Positions 26,438 to 35,379 of a DNA stretch of 64,000 bases are shown piece after piece. The position numbers were made by a program, and so were the translations under genes. This stretch comes from an uncultured Bacteroidia bacterium. Its GTDB lineage: Bacteria; Bacteroidota; Bacteroidia; Bacteroidales; Prolixibacteraceae. Location: the NCBI GenBank assembly GCA_903923905.1, contig CAIXZH010000101.1:62001-126000 (forward strand), given 5' to 3'. Below the pieces are notes generated by a model. That model saw only the letters and a list, made by a program, of their open reading frames with translations. It had not been told where the DNA came from and ran no database searches. How positions within the stretch are numbered: the stretch's first letter is position 1; the number at the start of each line of letters is the position of its first letter.

Positions 26438-28255
26438 ATGAATGCAATGCCATTTGTCCTGGGCGCATTTGCTTTTTTTGCACTGGCCTATCGGTTCTAT
26501 TATAGTTTTATTACTGCCAAAGTCTTAATGTTGAACGACAATGAAGTAGCTCCTTCAATCCGCTTGTTCGATAGAAATAATTACTATCCAATGCCCAAGT
26601 GGATCGTTTTTGGACATCACTTTGCAGCCATTGCAGGTGCTGGCCCGCTGGTCGGACCGGTATTAGCTGCTCAATTTGGGTTTATGCCTGGATTTATCTG
26701 GATGCTTGTTGGTGCAGTAATGGCAGGTGGGGTACATGATATGGTTATCCTCACAGCATCGGTAAGATATGATGGAAAATCATTAGCTGAAATTGCCAAG
26801 GCTGAAATTAGCTCCTTTAGCGGAACAATTACATCCGTAGCTGTCCTGATTATCCTGATTATTGCACTTGCAGGACTTGGTGTTGTTGTCATTAACGCCC
26901 TTGCAGAAAGCTCCTGGGGAACTTTTACAATTGCCGCAACCATCCCAATCGCTATTTTCATGGGATTGTGGATGTTTAAGTTCCGTAAGGGAAGAACAGT
27001 AGAAGCTACTATTATCGGGGTAATCCTGCTTTCACTTGCTGTAATATATGGAAAATTTATTCCCGGATCTCCCTTCGAGTCGTGGTTTACCTTTGACCGA
27101 AAAACACTCACGATTTTGTTGGCTGCTTACGGATTTCTGGCCTCCGTCCTTCCGGTCTGGCTCCTGCTATCTCCCAGGGATTATCTGAGCTCAATCATGA
27201 AACTTACTGTGATCTTTATGCTTGCCGTAGGAATTATTATTGTGGCTCCGGAGATCAAAATGCCTTCAATTACCCCCTATATACACGGAGGCGGGCCCAT
27301 CATTCCTGGCTCACTATTCCCTTACCTGTTTATAACGATCGCCTGTGGTGCCATCTCGGGATTTCATGCCCTGGTAAGTTCAGGAACTACCCCCAAAATG
27401 ATCATGAAAGAATCACATATTCAACAAATTGCTGTGGGGTCGATGCTTGCTGAAGGTATGGTTAGTATACTTGCTTTAATAGCTGCAACGAGTCTGTTCC
27501 CACTTGACTATTTTCAAATCAATGTTTCGCCTGAAAAATTTATTCAAATATTGCCACAGTTAAAGGCATTAGGGTTCACCCAGACGAATTTACTTTCCTT
27601 GTCGTCAGAGGTTAAGGAAGTTATTGCCGGAAGACCGGGAGGAGCTGTTTCGCTGGCGGTAGGGATGGCCCAGGTATTTTCAGCAATTCCGGGACTCTCT
27701 GGTCTGATGTCGTATTGGTACCATTTTGCCATTATGTTTGAGGCTTTGTTTATATTGACTACAATAGATGCCGGCACCCGAATCGCAAGATTTATATTGC
27801 AGGAAGCTTTTGGAAAAGTGTATCCACCTTTTGGAAGAACTAACTGGCTTATCGGAAATCTGATCACAAGTTTTATGGTAGTTTTTGCCTGGGGTTACTT
27901 TATTTATACCGGCAGCGTTTCGACAATCTGGCCGATGTTTGGGGTAGCTAATCAATTGTTGGCAACTCTGGCACTGGCTATCGGAACCTCATTCCTGATT
28001 AATCACGGGAAACGTAAATATATCTGGATTACCCTAATCCCAATGTCTTTTGTAGGCATTACCACCATAGCCGGAGGTGTAATGAACTTGGTTAATATCT
28101 ATATTCCTCAAATAAGTGTTCTGAAAACCAGGGTCCAGGGAACAATCAATACTTTCCTCACTGCCATCATCCTGATTTGTGTGTTACTCATTATTATGGA
28201 AGCTGCGAAACAATGGATTAAAGGCGACAAACCTCTGAAACCTTCGCAAAATTAA
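26438..28255 (+). CDS. cstA: Carbon starvation protein CstA family transporter
   Basis: Inner-membrane transporter of 605 residues with many membrane segments. The CstA family imports peptides or pyruvate under nutrient limitation. Conserved segments include HHFAAIAGAGPLVGPVLAAQFG, VGAVMAGGVHDMV, AYGFLASVLPVWLLLSPRDYLSS, ACGAISGFHALVSSGTTPKM and TTIDAGTRIARFILQE. It is shorter than E. coli CstA (701 residues), as is common for the Bacteroidota branch. Its stop is only 4 bp from the stop of the convergent DUF5009 gene. Confidence 0.93.
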   Translation: MNAMPFVLGAFAFFALAYRFYYSFITAKVLMLNDNEVAPSIRLFDRNNYYPMPKWIVFGHHFAAIAGAGPLVGPVLAAQFGFMPGFIWMLVGAVMAGGVHDMVILTASVRYDGKSLAEIAKAEISSFSGTITSVAVLIILIIALAGLGVVVINALAESSWGTFTIAATIPIAIFMGLWMFKFRKGRTVEATIIGVILLSLAVIYGKFIPGSPFESWFTFDRKTLTILLAAYGFLASVLPVWLLLSPRDYLSSIMKLTVIFMLAVGIIIVAPEIKMPSITPYIHGGGPIIPGSLFPYLFITIACGAISGFHALVSSGTTPKMIMKESHIQQIAVGSMLAEGMVSILALIAATSLFPLDYFQINVSPEKFIQILPQLKALGFTQTNLLSLSSEVKEVIAGRPGGAVSLAVGMAQVFSAIPGLSGLMSYWYHFAIMFEALFILTTIDAGTRIARFILQEAFGKVYPPFGRTNWLIGNLITSFMVVFAWGYFIYTGSVSTIWPMFGVANQLLATLALAIGTSFLINHGKRKYIWITLIPMSFVGITTIAGGVMNLVNIYIPQISVLKTRVQGTINTFLTAIILICVLLIIMEAAKQWIKGDKPLKPSQN

Positions 28256-28259
28256 GGGG

Positions 28260-29426
28260 TTATATCTTTAATTTTATCTTTAATTTCCCCAGAATAAATG
28301 TAATTCCAATGATAATCATGGCGTAACCAAACGATTTCACCAAACCGATGACACCCGATTTGATGAAATCCGGGAGGGTGAAAGCGAAAGCAGCGAGACT
28401 ATAATAAACATAGGGTACCAAATAACAAGTCAAGGTACTCGTGCCTGCAGGTTTGATCCAGCGGAACCAATCGACTTTCCCTTTGAGTTCTACTAAGTAA
28501 TAGACCAATGCAAATAATCCGAAAGCAATTCCGTTGCACAGAAAGACCCAGGTAGGAGTAGCATGAATCTTCGAAATGATGAAATAATTCCGAAGCCAAA
28601 ACCCTGCCAGAAGTAATAACGCTCCTGCACCAAGATAGATAAATGGTAACTTTCTTCGTTTTTCAAGAGTTATAGCCCAATCAATTAGGAGGGTAGCAGC
28701 AATCCCTGCAAAGGCAAATCCTTGAAATGCGCCACCTCCGGGAATGGGGGTATGCAACCATTTTGCCAGATCTGCAATATTCAGCACCGTAAACAGGAAC
28801 CAGAAAAAGAGCAGCAAAACAGGTAATTTACGGGCAAAAAGGTAGATTGAGGCAGTGATCAGATAAGTCCAACCGATTAATCCCAGAATTCCCCACCACG
28901 ATGGAGTCATATGTCCTGTTCCATCCTTTCCCCCTTTAAACAGGAAAAATAGAACAAATAGAACTATTACTCCTAACACCTGTAAGGCATAAAACAGATA
29001 TTTTTTCCAGCCAGCTTCTTTGGGATATACATTCCAGATCAGGAAAAATCCGATAACCATTACTATTTCAAACAACTCGCGGCTTATTCCTGATGCAGGT
29101 CCGTTCAGATGATCAATGTTAACTGTGAAAAGTCCCATCACCAGTAACGCACAGGAGCGCAAGGCTATATGAGTTAGGATTTTCATCGGGCTTTCCCCTT
29201 TTGCCAGCCTGTTTCGCATTGCATAGGGTATCGACATCCCTACAATAAACAGGAAACATGGAAAAATCAAATCTGAAAACCCCAGGAAATCCTGATCAGC
29301 CCGTGCATGTTCAAGCCACAATGGAATCCCGGATAACGACCAGAAATCGTTCACAAAAATCATGAGCAACATAGTGATTGCCCGGAAAACATCGATGGAA
29401 AAAATACGGTTTTGGTCGTTGGTCAT
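28260..29426 (-). CDS. NagX/DUF5009-type membrane acyltransferase-like protein
   Basis: Multi-pass inner-membrane protein (about ten helices, 388 residues) of the COG4299/DUF5009 group related to heparan-alpha-glucosaminide N-acetyltransferase. The N-terminal motif FSIDVFRAITMLLMIFVND and FSDLIFPCFLFIVGMSIPYA are characteristic. Family members often lie in N-acetylglucosamine utilisation loci (NagX), and the next gene upstream is a GH20 hexosaminidase, so a role in amino-sugar handling is likely though unproven. The ATG at 29426 is preferred over 29501, because the longer N terminus would run through the intergenic palindrome and does not resemble the family. Confidence 0.85.
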   Translation of the reverse strand: MTNDQNRIFSIDVFRAITMLLMIFVNDFWSLSGIPLWLEHARADQDFLGFSDLIFPCFLFIVGMSIPYAMRNRLAKGESPMKILTHIALRSCALLVMGLFTVNIDHLNGPASGISRELFEIVMVIGFFLIWNVYPKEAGWKKYLFYALQVLGVIVLFVLFFLFKGGKDGTGHMTPSWWGILGLIGWTYLITASIYLFARKLPVLLLFFWFLFTVLNIADLAKWLHTPIPGGGAFQGFAFAGIAATLLIDWAITLEKRRKLPFIYLGAGALLLLAGFWLRNYFIISKIHATPTWVFLCNGIAFGLFALVYYLVELKGKVDWFRWIKPAGTSTLTCYLVPYVYYSLAAFAFTLPDFIKSGVIGLVKSFGYAMIIIGITFILGKLKIKLKI

Positions 29427-29460
29427 AATTTGTGGTTGGTGTTTTTTTGTTTTTATTTTC

Positions 29461-29494
29461 TGCGTAGAGACACACAGCGGTGCGTCTCTACGCA
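29461..29494. repeat. 34-bp near-perfect palindrome with GTAGAGAC/GTCTCTAC arms
   Basis: Arms TGCGTAGAGAC (29461-29471) and GTCTCTACGCA (29484-29494) pair perfectly, and the inner bases pair in part (CAC with GTG). Palindromes with GTAGAGAC...GTCTCTAC arms are familiar interspersed intergenic repeats in cyanobacteria and Bacteroidota. Here it lies between two minus-strand genes and could also act as a terminator for the GH20 gene. Confidence 0.8.
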
Positions 29495-29504
29495 GAAACA
29501 ATTT

Positions 29505-30599
29505 CTAATTGTGTTTTTTAATCACTTCAAACATGGCTCTGAAGCAATTTGACTGGGTGTTTTGTCCGGCCTTTGAATTTGTTTTCCGACCATAAAACTC
29601 ATCCATAAATTGGCCTGCACCTGACCACACCGTCTGCATCATTCCCTGAAAACGATCTTTCATCACAGGAGTTACCGATGCCCTGAAACGAAACATATCT
29701 TCTGTTTGCTTTACTGCATTTTCGGGGATCCGCCAGGGACAGGTTATGACACAGAGACCCTTGGTCGCGAAATAAACAGGAGTCTGATCCGGACGCTCAT
29801 AGTGCCAGTCACAAATCATTATGTCTTTGTATATTAAATCAATAGCTTTGTAGGTGTTGTTCATGCTCGCTTCCCACATCCCCATGCCAGTCGTTTTTCC
29901 GTCAATTAGCCGGTCGCCCCAGATCCAAAGCTGACGGTTTTTCAGTGCCAAATGATTGCGGATCAGGTTGGCCTCACCAGCAAACAATTCAGCCTTGTCC
30001 CTCCCTGAACAGCGAGGACACTGCTCTTCCCCAATGTAAAACACCTCATCCATCCCGGCATGAAAGGCATCCGATTCAAAAGCGTCACAAATCTCGTCAA
30101 CCAATGCAAAAACAATAGGGTGCAGATCTGGATGTAGGGGACAATAACTTTTACAATATAAACCATCGGAATTTGGCCATTTGTACTTTGCCGGCATTTC
30201 TACCTTTGGCGTTTCGTCAAACTGTGGATAAACGCGCAACAGATTTGTGACTTTTGATGCCCACGACTGGTGTCCCAACAGGTTGATTTGCGGAATAATC
30301 CGAATTTGATTTTTCCGGCAAACTTCTACCATTTTTTTAACTTCAGCTTTAGATAAAGCAGAAGAATCTCTCAATTCAGGATGACTCTCAAACTGGTAAT
30401 TAAAATCAATTCTAAGAATCAGAGTATTGACTTTTCTGGGTGCCAGCTCTTCCGATATAAATTTCATAAAGGACTCAACATCTGCTGATTGTGGGGCGCC
30501 GATGCAAAAACCCCTGACAGGCAGCGAATCTTGTGCGAATCCGATGCTTATGTTTAGAATGAAGAAGAGAAGGATTCCCGGAATAAATAGTTTGACCAT
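29505..30599 (-). CDS. Secreted GH20-family glycoside hydrolase (beta-N-acetylhexosaminidase-like)
   Basis: Predicted to be exported (signal peptide about 1-22, ending FAQ) and to release terminal N-acetylhexosamines by substrate-assisted catalysis. The GH20 Asp-Glu catalytic pair is visible as Asp184-Glu185 in FHAGMDEVFY. A beta-barrel-type strand IIPQINLLGHQSWA precedes it at about 101-114. Length is 364 residues, so only the catalytic barrel is present, without the usual GH20b N-terminal domain. A CxxC (EEQCPRCSG, Cys194/197) follows the catalytic motif. Its neighbour NagX and the downstream kinase/nucleotidyltransferase pair fit amino-sugar salvage. Confidence 0.85.
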   Translation of the reverse strand: MVKLFIPGILLFFILNISIGFAQDSLPVRGFCIGAPQSADVESFMKFISEELAPRKVNTLILRIDFNYQFESHPELRDSSALSKAEVKKMVEVCRKNQIRIIPQINLLGHQSWASKVTNLLRVYPQFDETPKVEMPAKYKWPNSDGLYCKSYCPLHPDLHPIVFALVDEICDAFESDAFHAGMDEVFYIGEEQCPRCSGRDKAELFAGEANLIRNHLALKNRQLWIWGDRLIDGKTTGMGMWEASMNNTYKAIDLIYKDIMICDWHYERPDQTPVYFATKGLCVITCPWRIPENAVKQTEDMFRFRASVTPVMKDRFQGMMQTVWSGAGQFMDEFYGRKTNSKAGQNTQSNCFRAMFEVIKKHN

Positions 30600-30645
30600 G
30601 ATTAAAGTCGTTTTAAGGTTGATATTTATATGTAAAACTGTGAAA

Positions 30646-30671
30646 AAATATCCTGGAATCCAAGGATATTT
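30646..30671. promoter_or_regulatory. Inverted repeat upstream of the GH20 gene
   Basis: AAATATCCT (30646-30654) and AGGATATTT (30663-30671) form a perfect 9-bp inverted repeat separated by 8 bp, with two more possible pairs inside. It lies about 50 bp upstream of the minus-strand GH20 start and could be an operator or a leader hairpin. Confidence 0.4.
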
Positions 30672-30887
30672 GATGGATTAATTCATGGCTAACCAAAAAA
30701 ATAGTCGGTCAATTGCTCACCGGTCAACCAGTCAAATTATCGATTGAAGCAATATTGGATATTGAATCACTCATTTTGAAACTTTGTATTATTGAAAATT
30801 GTTATATTTGAAAGTTCAGATGTTTTAAAATCAGATATGGATTAGGCTATTATTCCATTCGATCATTAAAAAGTAAATTGTTAGCTG

Positions 30888-32093
30888 ATGATATTTCCTG
30901 ATATCCCCAAAGATGAAATAAAACGCCTCCATGCCTTAAAGGAATATTCGATACTGGATACCATGGCGGAAGAGGAATATGACGATATTACCTATCTGGC
31001 TTCCCAGATATGCCAAACACCTATTTCTCTGATAAGCCTGATCGATGAAAAAAGACAATGGTTTAAATCGCATCATGGACTTGAGGCGACTGAGACACCC
31101 AAGGAATTTGCATTTTGTGCACATGCTATAAATGACAAAAACAACATATTCATAATTCCTGATTCGAGAAAAGATGAACGATTTTATGACAATCCTTTAG
31201 TTACTGACGATCCTCATGTTATTTTTTATGCTGGCATTCCCTTGACAAATAAGGCTGGTTTTGCATTAGGAACACTTTGTGTGATTGATAATGAACCAAA
31301 TTCTCTCGATGAATTTCAGATAAAAGCGCTGAAAGCATTATCCAATCAGATTATTGCTTTGTTTGAATTAAGGAAGATGACTGTTGAACTGGAGACCAAG
31401 GCCAAAGAAATTGAGGCGCGGAATGATGTTTTAAAGAAGTTTGCCGGAAATGCAGCTCATGATATCAAATCTCCACTTGCCACAATTGTAATGGTAACTG
31501 ACTTATTCAGCCATCAATATACTGATAGGCTGGATGAACAGGGATTGGAGTTGATAGAGATGATCAATTCATCTGCGTTGAATCTTACGAATTTTATTGA
31601 TGGAATCTTAAGATACAGCCAGAACTCGAGTCTGTTGGCTGAAGATAAAAATTCAGTTAATATTCAGGAGTCGCTCAATGACCTGATTCAGTTGATCGAT
31701 CCCATGGGGGAAGTTAAGTTTACCTTCAATTCTCAATGTGAATCAACAATATTCACCAACAAAGTTGCCCTGGATCAAATATTTCTAAACCTTTTAGTCA
31801 ACGCTGTTAAATATAACGATAAGGAGGAGGTCCAAATTTCAATTCTTGTTGAAGAGCTTAAGGAATTTATGAAATTTAACATTATCGATAACGGACCCGG
31901 AGTTAAAGCAGAGGACCAGCAACGGATTTTCCAGATTTTTGAAACTACCACAAATATTGATAAATCGGGTGTCAAAGGAACCGGAATCGGGCTGGCTACG
32001 GTTAAATCACTGGTCGAAGGATTGGGTGGAACTATCCGATTGTATTCGGAAATCGGCAAAGGATCGAACTTCGAATTTACATTACGGAAATGA
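30888..32093 (+). CDS. Soluble GAF-domain sensor histidine kinase
   Basis: Cytoplasmic sensor kinase of 401 residues without membrane segments. A GAF domain (about 25-165, with FCAHAINDK and AGIPLTNKAGFALGTLCVID, the typical GAF core) is followed by a short coiled stretch, a HisKA helix with phospho-acceptor His191 (NAAHDIKSPLATIV) and an HATPase domain (N box NLLVNAVKYND, G1 DNGPGVK, G2 GTGIGLATVK). The signal is unknown. No response regulator gene is adjacent. A TATATTTG box at 30803-30810 could serve as -7 element, with TTTG upstream at non-ideal spacings. Confidence 0.92.
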   Translation: MIFPDIPKDEIKRLHALKEYSILDTMAEEEYDDITYLASQICQTPISLISLIDEKRQWFKSHHGLEATETPKEFAFCAHAINDKNNIFIIPDSRKDERFYDNPLVTDDPHVIFYAGIPLTNKAGFALGTLCVIDNEPNSLDEFQIKALKALSNQIIALFELRKMTVELETKAKEIEARNDVLKKFAGNAAHDIKSPLATIVMVTDLFSHQYTDRLDEQGLELIEMINSSALNLTNFIDGILRYSQNSSLLAEDKNSVNIQESLNDLIQLIDPMGEVKFTFNSQCESTIFTNKVALDQIFLNLLVNAVKYNDKEEVQISILVEELKEFMKFNIIDNGPGVKAEDQQRIFQIFETTTNIDKSGVKGTGIGLATVKSLVEGLGGTIRLYSEIGKGSNFEFTLRK

Positions 32094-32270
32094 ACTGACA
32101 TTTCTATCAGGTTCTGTTTGGCAGATAAGAAACTGTTTAAATTTTCTATTCCATATTTAATCCCTGATGAGATTGAAAGTCAAATTTTAAACAGACTCTA
32201 ATTGTCAAAAAATAAATAACGTTTTCTATTTAGGGTTTCAATGTCTTAAAAAAAACTTGAAGGTCTGCCT

Positions 32271-33008
32271 CTACTTCAACTTCCTGATGACCACTTTAAT
32301 TGGTGTATCTTTCAATAAATCAACTAATAATTGTGGATTTGTTTCACCGTAATGGTAAGGATACAGAACAGAAGGCATAAAACTTTTTGCCCCGTCGGCA
32401 ACCATCCGGGGAGTCATGGTATAAGGGAGGTTCATGGGAAGAAAGGCAATATCGATATTTTTAAGTTTGCTCATTTCTGGGATATTCTCCGTATCACCCG
32501 CTACATAGATCCTTTTCCCGCCGAAACTGATCACATAGCCGTTCCCGTTTCCTTTCGCGTGAAAAGGGAGGCCATCAGATCGTTTATTGATGAGGTTATA
32601 GGCTGGCACAGCTTTAATTTCCCAATCTCCGAAGGATTTTTGTTCCCCATTCAAAAGTACTATCCCATTGTCAATTAATCCCTTGCAGCTATTGCTCAAA
32701 ATAATTATAGTCTGGGGATTTGAAATCAATGAGATTGCTTTCTTGTCCAGATGATCAAAATGTTCGTGAGTAATAAGGATCAGGTTTGCCCTGGAGAGTT
32801 TTGAGAAATCAGCTTCGCGCAAAACAGGATCGATATGGACCACCTGGTTACCTGCCTCGATCATCAATGTCCCATGACCAATAAACGTAATCTTCAATGG
32901 ACCCTTTGATGTTTCGAAAGTATCCGATTCGAAAATCTTTACCGGATTCGTCTGTGCACTACCCGATATCCAGGCAAAAAACATCATCAAAATGGAAATG
33001 GACTTCAT
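32271..33008 (-). CDS. Exported metallo-beta-lactamase-fold hydrolase (UlaG-like)
   Basis: A 245-residue MBL-fold protein with an N-terminal signal peptide (about 1-19, ending GSAQ). The metal motif HxHxDH is seen as THEHFDHLD (near residues 80-88), with further ligands in YVAGDTENIPEM and YPYHYGETNPQ. It resembles the L-ascorbate lactonase-like UlaG/YtnP-type branch (COG2220), not antibiotic-hydrolysing enzymes. The substrate is unknown. It lies between the kinase and nahK-like genes, convergent with the histidine kinase. Confidence 0.85.
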   Translation of the reverse strand: MKSISILMMFFAWISGSAQTNPVKIFESDTFETSKGPLKITFIGHGTLMIEAGNQVVHIDPVLREADFSKLSRANLILITHEHFDHLDKKAISLISNPQTIIILSNSCKGLIDNGIVLLNGEQKSFGDWEIKAVPAYNLINKRSDGLPFHAKGNGNGYVISFGGKRIYVAGDTENIPEMSKLKNIDIAFLPMNLPYTMTPRMVADGAKSFMPSVLYPYHYGETNPQLLVDLLKDTPIKVVIRKLK

Positions 33009-33131
33009 AATCTTTCAAATATGAGTTGATTTTATAGGAATATAACCATAAATTTAATCAAAATCGGATATTTACCTGCTTTGTACTTTGATTTTGCACC
33101 TTGCATTTTAGGCTTAATTTCCAGTCCGCCG

Positions 33132-34238
33132 TCAAATCTCAGATGAATTCTCCCTGACAATCGCCTCCATCACCCCTTTATTCTCTTCCAAAACCTCCAG
33201 GTAACGGATCTGAGCCTTTGTCCTTACCAGATTATGCCCGGGATAATCGGTTTTATAATAAATATCGTCATTCAGGTAATCGGTCAGAAACCGCATCGCC
33301 TGTTCCCACGCCATATAACGGCACGAGAAAGCCAGGTGGTCAATCTCCGCAGGTGTCAGGAATGTTTTTGCTTCTGAAAGGTATCCTCTGGCAAAAGCAT
33401 CATAAATTTCCTGATTGAAAGCTACTTTGGTAAGATCAGGTTCATCTTCCGGTGCCTTGTTTCCCAGAGTTCGTATGGCATCTCCAAAATCGTAAAGTGC
33501 AGAACCGGGCATTACGGTGTCAAGATCAATGATGCATAAAGTATTACTATCCTGATCAAATAGAATGTTGTTGATCTTTGTGTCGTTATGGGTGATCCTT
33601 AACGGAATGCTTTTATCGTCGAGTCCCCGCTGTATGGCGGTCATTTCGTTGGATCTGTTCAGAATTTTATCGATTAGCTGCTTGTTGTCTGATACTCTTC
33701 CTGCTGCATCTTTCGAAATTGCTGATTTAAAATCATTTAAACGGGATATCCCGTTATGGAAATTGGGAATTGTTTCAATTAATTTGTCTCCGGGGAGATC
33801 AGCAAGTTGTTTTTGAAAATGACCAAACGCGCGGGCAGCGGAATAAGCCTGTTCCGGTTTTTGAATATTCTCAACCACGCGGCAGTCGGCAATAAAAAGG
33901 AACAATGTCCAGTAATTTCCTTCATCATCATTGACAAACATTTGTCCATCCTTTGAAGGAAAATAAGTCATCACTTTCCGGTCGACCTCTTTTTCTCCAG
34001 CGGAGGTGAGCAGACTCCGGATGTGGTTCGTTGCCAGTACAATATTCCCCATCATTCCGGGGACATTCTTGAAAATCTTATGATTCTTACGCTGAAGCAT
34101 ATAATCCGGAGCTTCCGTTGGAGAGGTTTTAACCAGATAGGTATCATTGATATGACCCGTACCAAACGGAGCAATACTTTTAATAGTTAAATCAATATCA
34201 AACTTATTGACTAATTCGGACAATATTGAAGTTCTCAT
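33132..34238 (-). CDS. nahK: APH-fold sugar kinase, N-acetylhexosamine 1-kinase-like
   Basis: Aminoglycoside-phosphotransferase-fold kinase of 368 residues. The catalytic loop HNDTKINNILFD (217-228) and the metal-binding DLDTVMPGSALYDFGDAIR (238-256) match the N-acetylhexosamine 1-kinase NahK of the bifidobacterial lacto-N-biose pathway, which phosphorylates GlcNAc and GalNAc at the anomeric position. The start at 34238 (MRTSILSEL) is preferred to 34268. A sugar nucleotidyltransferase gene lies 143 bp upstream on the same strand. Together they would make a UDP-sugar from free amino sugar. The exact substrate is inferred. Confidence 0.75.
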   Translation of the reverse strand: MRTSILSELVNKFDIDLTIKSIAPFGTGHINDTYLVKTSPTEAPDYMLQRKNHKIFKNVPGMMGNIVLATNHIRSLLTSAGEKEVDRKVMTYFPSKDGQMFVNDDEGNYWTLFLFIADCRVVENIQKPEQAYSAARAFGHFQKQLADLPGDKLIETIPNFHNGISRLNDFKSAISKDAAGRVSDNKQLIDKILNRSNEMTAIQRGLDDKSIPLRITHNDTKINNILFDQDSNTLCIIDLDTVMPGSALYDFGDAIRTLGNKAPEDEPDLTKVAFNQEIYDAFARGYLSEAKTFLTPAEIDHLAFSCRYMAWEQAMRFLTDYLNDDIYYKTDYPGHNLVRTKAQIRYLEVLEENKGVMEAIVRENSSEI

Positions 34239-34381
34239 TATTAAATAGGTGTAAGTTTTGTTAATCAATAGGTTATCTCAATACAGGAAGCTTTTATTTT
34301 GAAAGACACGAAGTTTTTCTTTCGGATTATTTGTTTGACCGGCGATTGATGGTGCGCCTAACCCGGAATTCCCGGATCTAA

Positions 34382-35281
34382 TTATTCCCAAAGTTTCTCA
34401 GGATACTCACCCGATTCAATCAGTTCTTTAATCCGTTGTTGTACAAAGGGTTTGTCCTCCCGATAGGTGACCCCGAACCAGGGGGAGTTACACTGAAGAA
34501 CCTTTGTTCTGATGGTCCCTTTTATAATGTTATTGTTGATTAGTAGCGGGATAAAATATTCTGATTTCAGCTCTTTACCCTGGTTTTCGAGAAATTCTTT
34601 AAAACCTTCATTGAGGTATTTAAAGACATTCGGTTTGAGGCCCCAGAAATTCATCGAAACAGGCGTCTCTTCTTCCAGTTTGAACCGCTCATCCTCTTCA
34701 TAATAGTAAATACCATCTTCATCTTGTTTGATTTTAGTCCGCTCGACAACAGTGGTAAGGTTTCCATCTTTGTCTGTATTGCAAACTCCGCGTGAAACGG
34801 TTCCAAATTCAGATAAAGTATTGGCAACATTATATCCAACCATCGAATACTCATTATCGTCGGATGAGGAGGTTAGGAAATCTGCCATTACCTTGTAAGC
34901 CTTGTTCCCATAAAAATCATCAGCATTAATTACGGCCATGGGTTCGTGAACCACCGGCTCAGCCATCATTGTTGCATGGGAGGTGCCCCAGGGTTTTTCT
35001 CTTTCAGGATTAACGTTTGATCCTTCCGGAATTTTATCAAGCGATTGGTACACATAACCGGTCTCAATCCTCCCTTTCAGATTGGGCTCAAACCGGGCTT
35101 TAAATTCCGCAGCAAAATCGGCGCGGATTACAAATATTACTTTTCCAAATCCGGCACGTATTGCGTCGTACAATGAATAATCGATTATGGCCTCGCCGTT
35201 TGGACCAACTTCATCGAGTTGCTTAAGTCCGCCATAGCGACTGCCCATTCCAGCTGCAAGAATTACTAAGGTTGGTTTCAT
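34382..35281 (-). CDS. Sugar-1-phosphate nucleotidyltransferase
   Basis: Transfers a nucleotidyl group from an NTP to a sugar 1-phosphate. The family signature LAAGMGSRYGGLKQL (8-22) and the metal-site segment INADDFYG (about 117-124) are visible. The length of 299 residues fits the NTP_transferase family. Lys (GGLKQ) and the WGTSHATMMAEPVV segment also fit uridylyltransferases. It is first in a likely operon with the nahK-like kinase and has a good minus-strand promoter. UDP-HexNAc or UDP-hexose formation is inferred from the neighbour. Confidence 0.85.
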   Translation of the reverse strand: MKPTLVILAAGMGSRYGGLKQLDEVGPNGEAIIDYSLYDAIRAGFGKVIFVIRADFAAEFKARFEPNLKGRIETGYVYQSLDKIPEGSNVNPEREKPWGTSHATMMAEPVVHEPMAVINADDFYGNKAYKVMADFLTSSSDDNEYSMVGYNVANTLSEFGTVSRGVCNTDKDGNLTTVVERTKIKQDEDGIYYYEEDERFKLEEETPVSMNFWGLKPNVFKYLNEGFKEFLENQGKELKSEYFIPLLINNNIIKGTIRTKVLQCNSPWFGVTYREDKPFVQQRIKELIESGEYPEKLWE

Positions 35282-35334
35282 AAAATACGTTATATTTTCA
35301 GGAACTTGTTTACCGCCTAAAATTTAAAGGCACA

Positions 35335-35365
35335 CAAAAATATTTAAAATTATAGGTTATTCAAA
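35335..35365 (-). promoter_or_regulatory. Predicted promoter for nucleotidyltransferase-kinase operon
   Basis: On the minus strand TTTG (35365-35362) is followed after 19 bp by TATTTTTG (35342-35335), a near-ideal Bacteroidota promoter. The leader would be about 45 nt. Confidence 0.65.
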
Positions 35366-35379
35366 GCAATTTAAAATCA

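Noticed and set aside
26671-27111. 146-codon minus-strand frame inside cstA
   Set aside because: It is a shadow of a long membrane-protein gene; composition and lack of family match do not support a gene.
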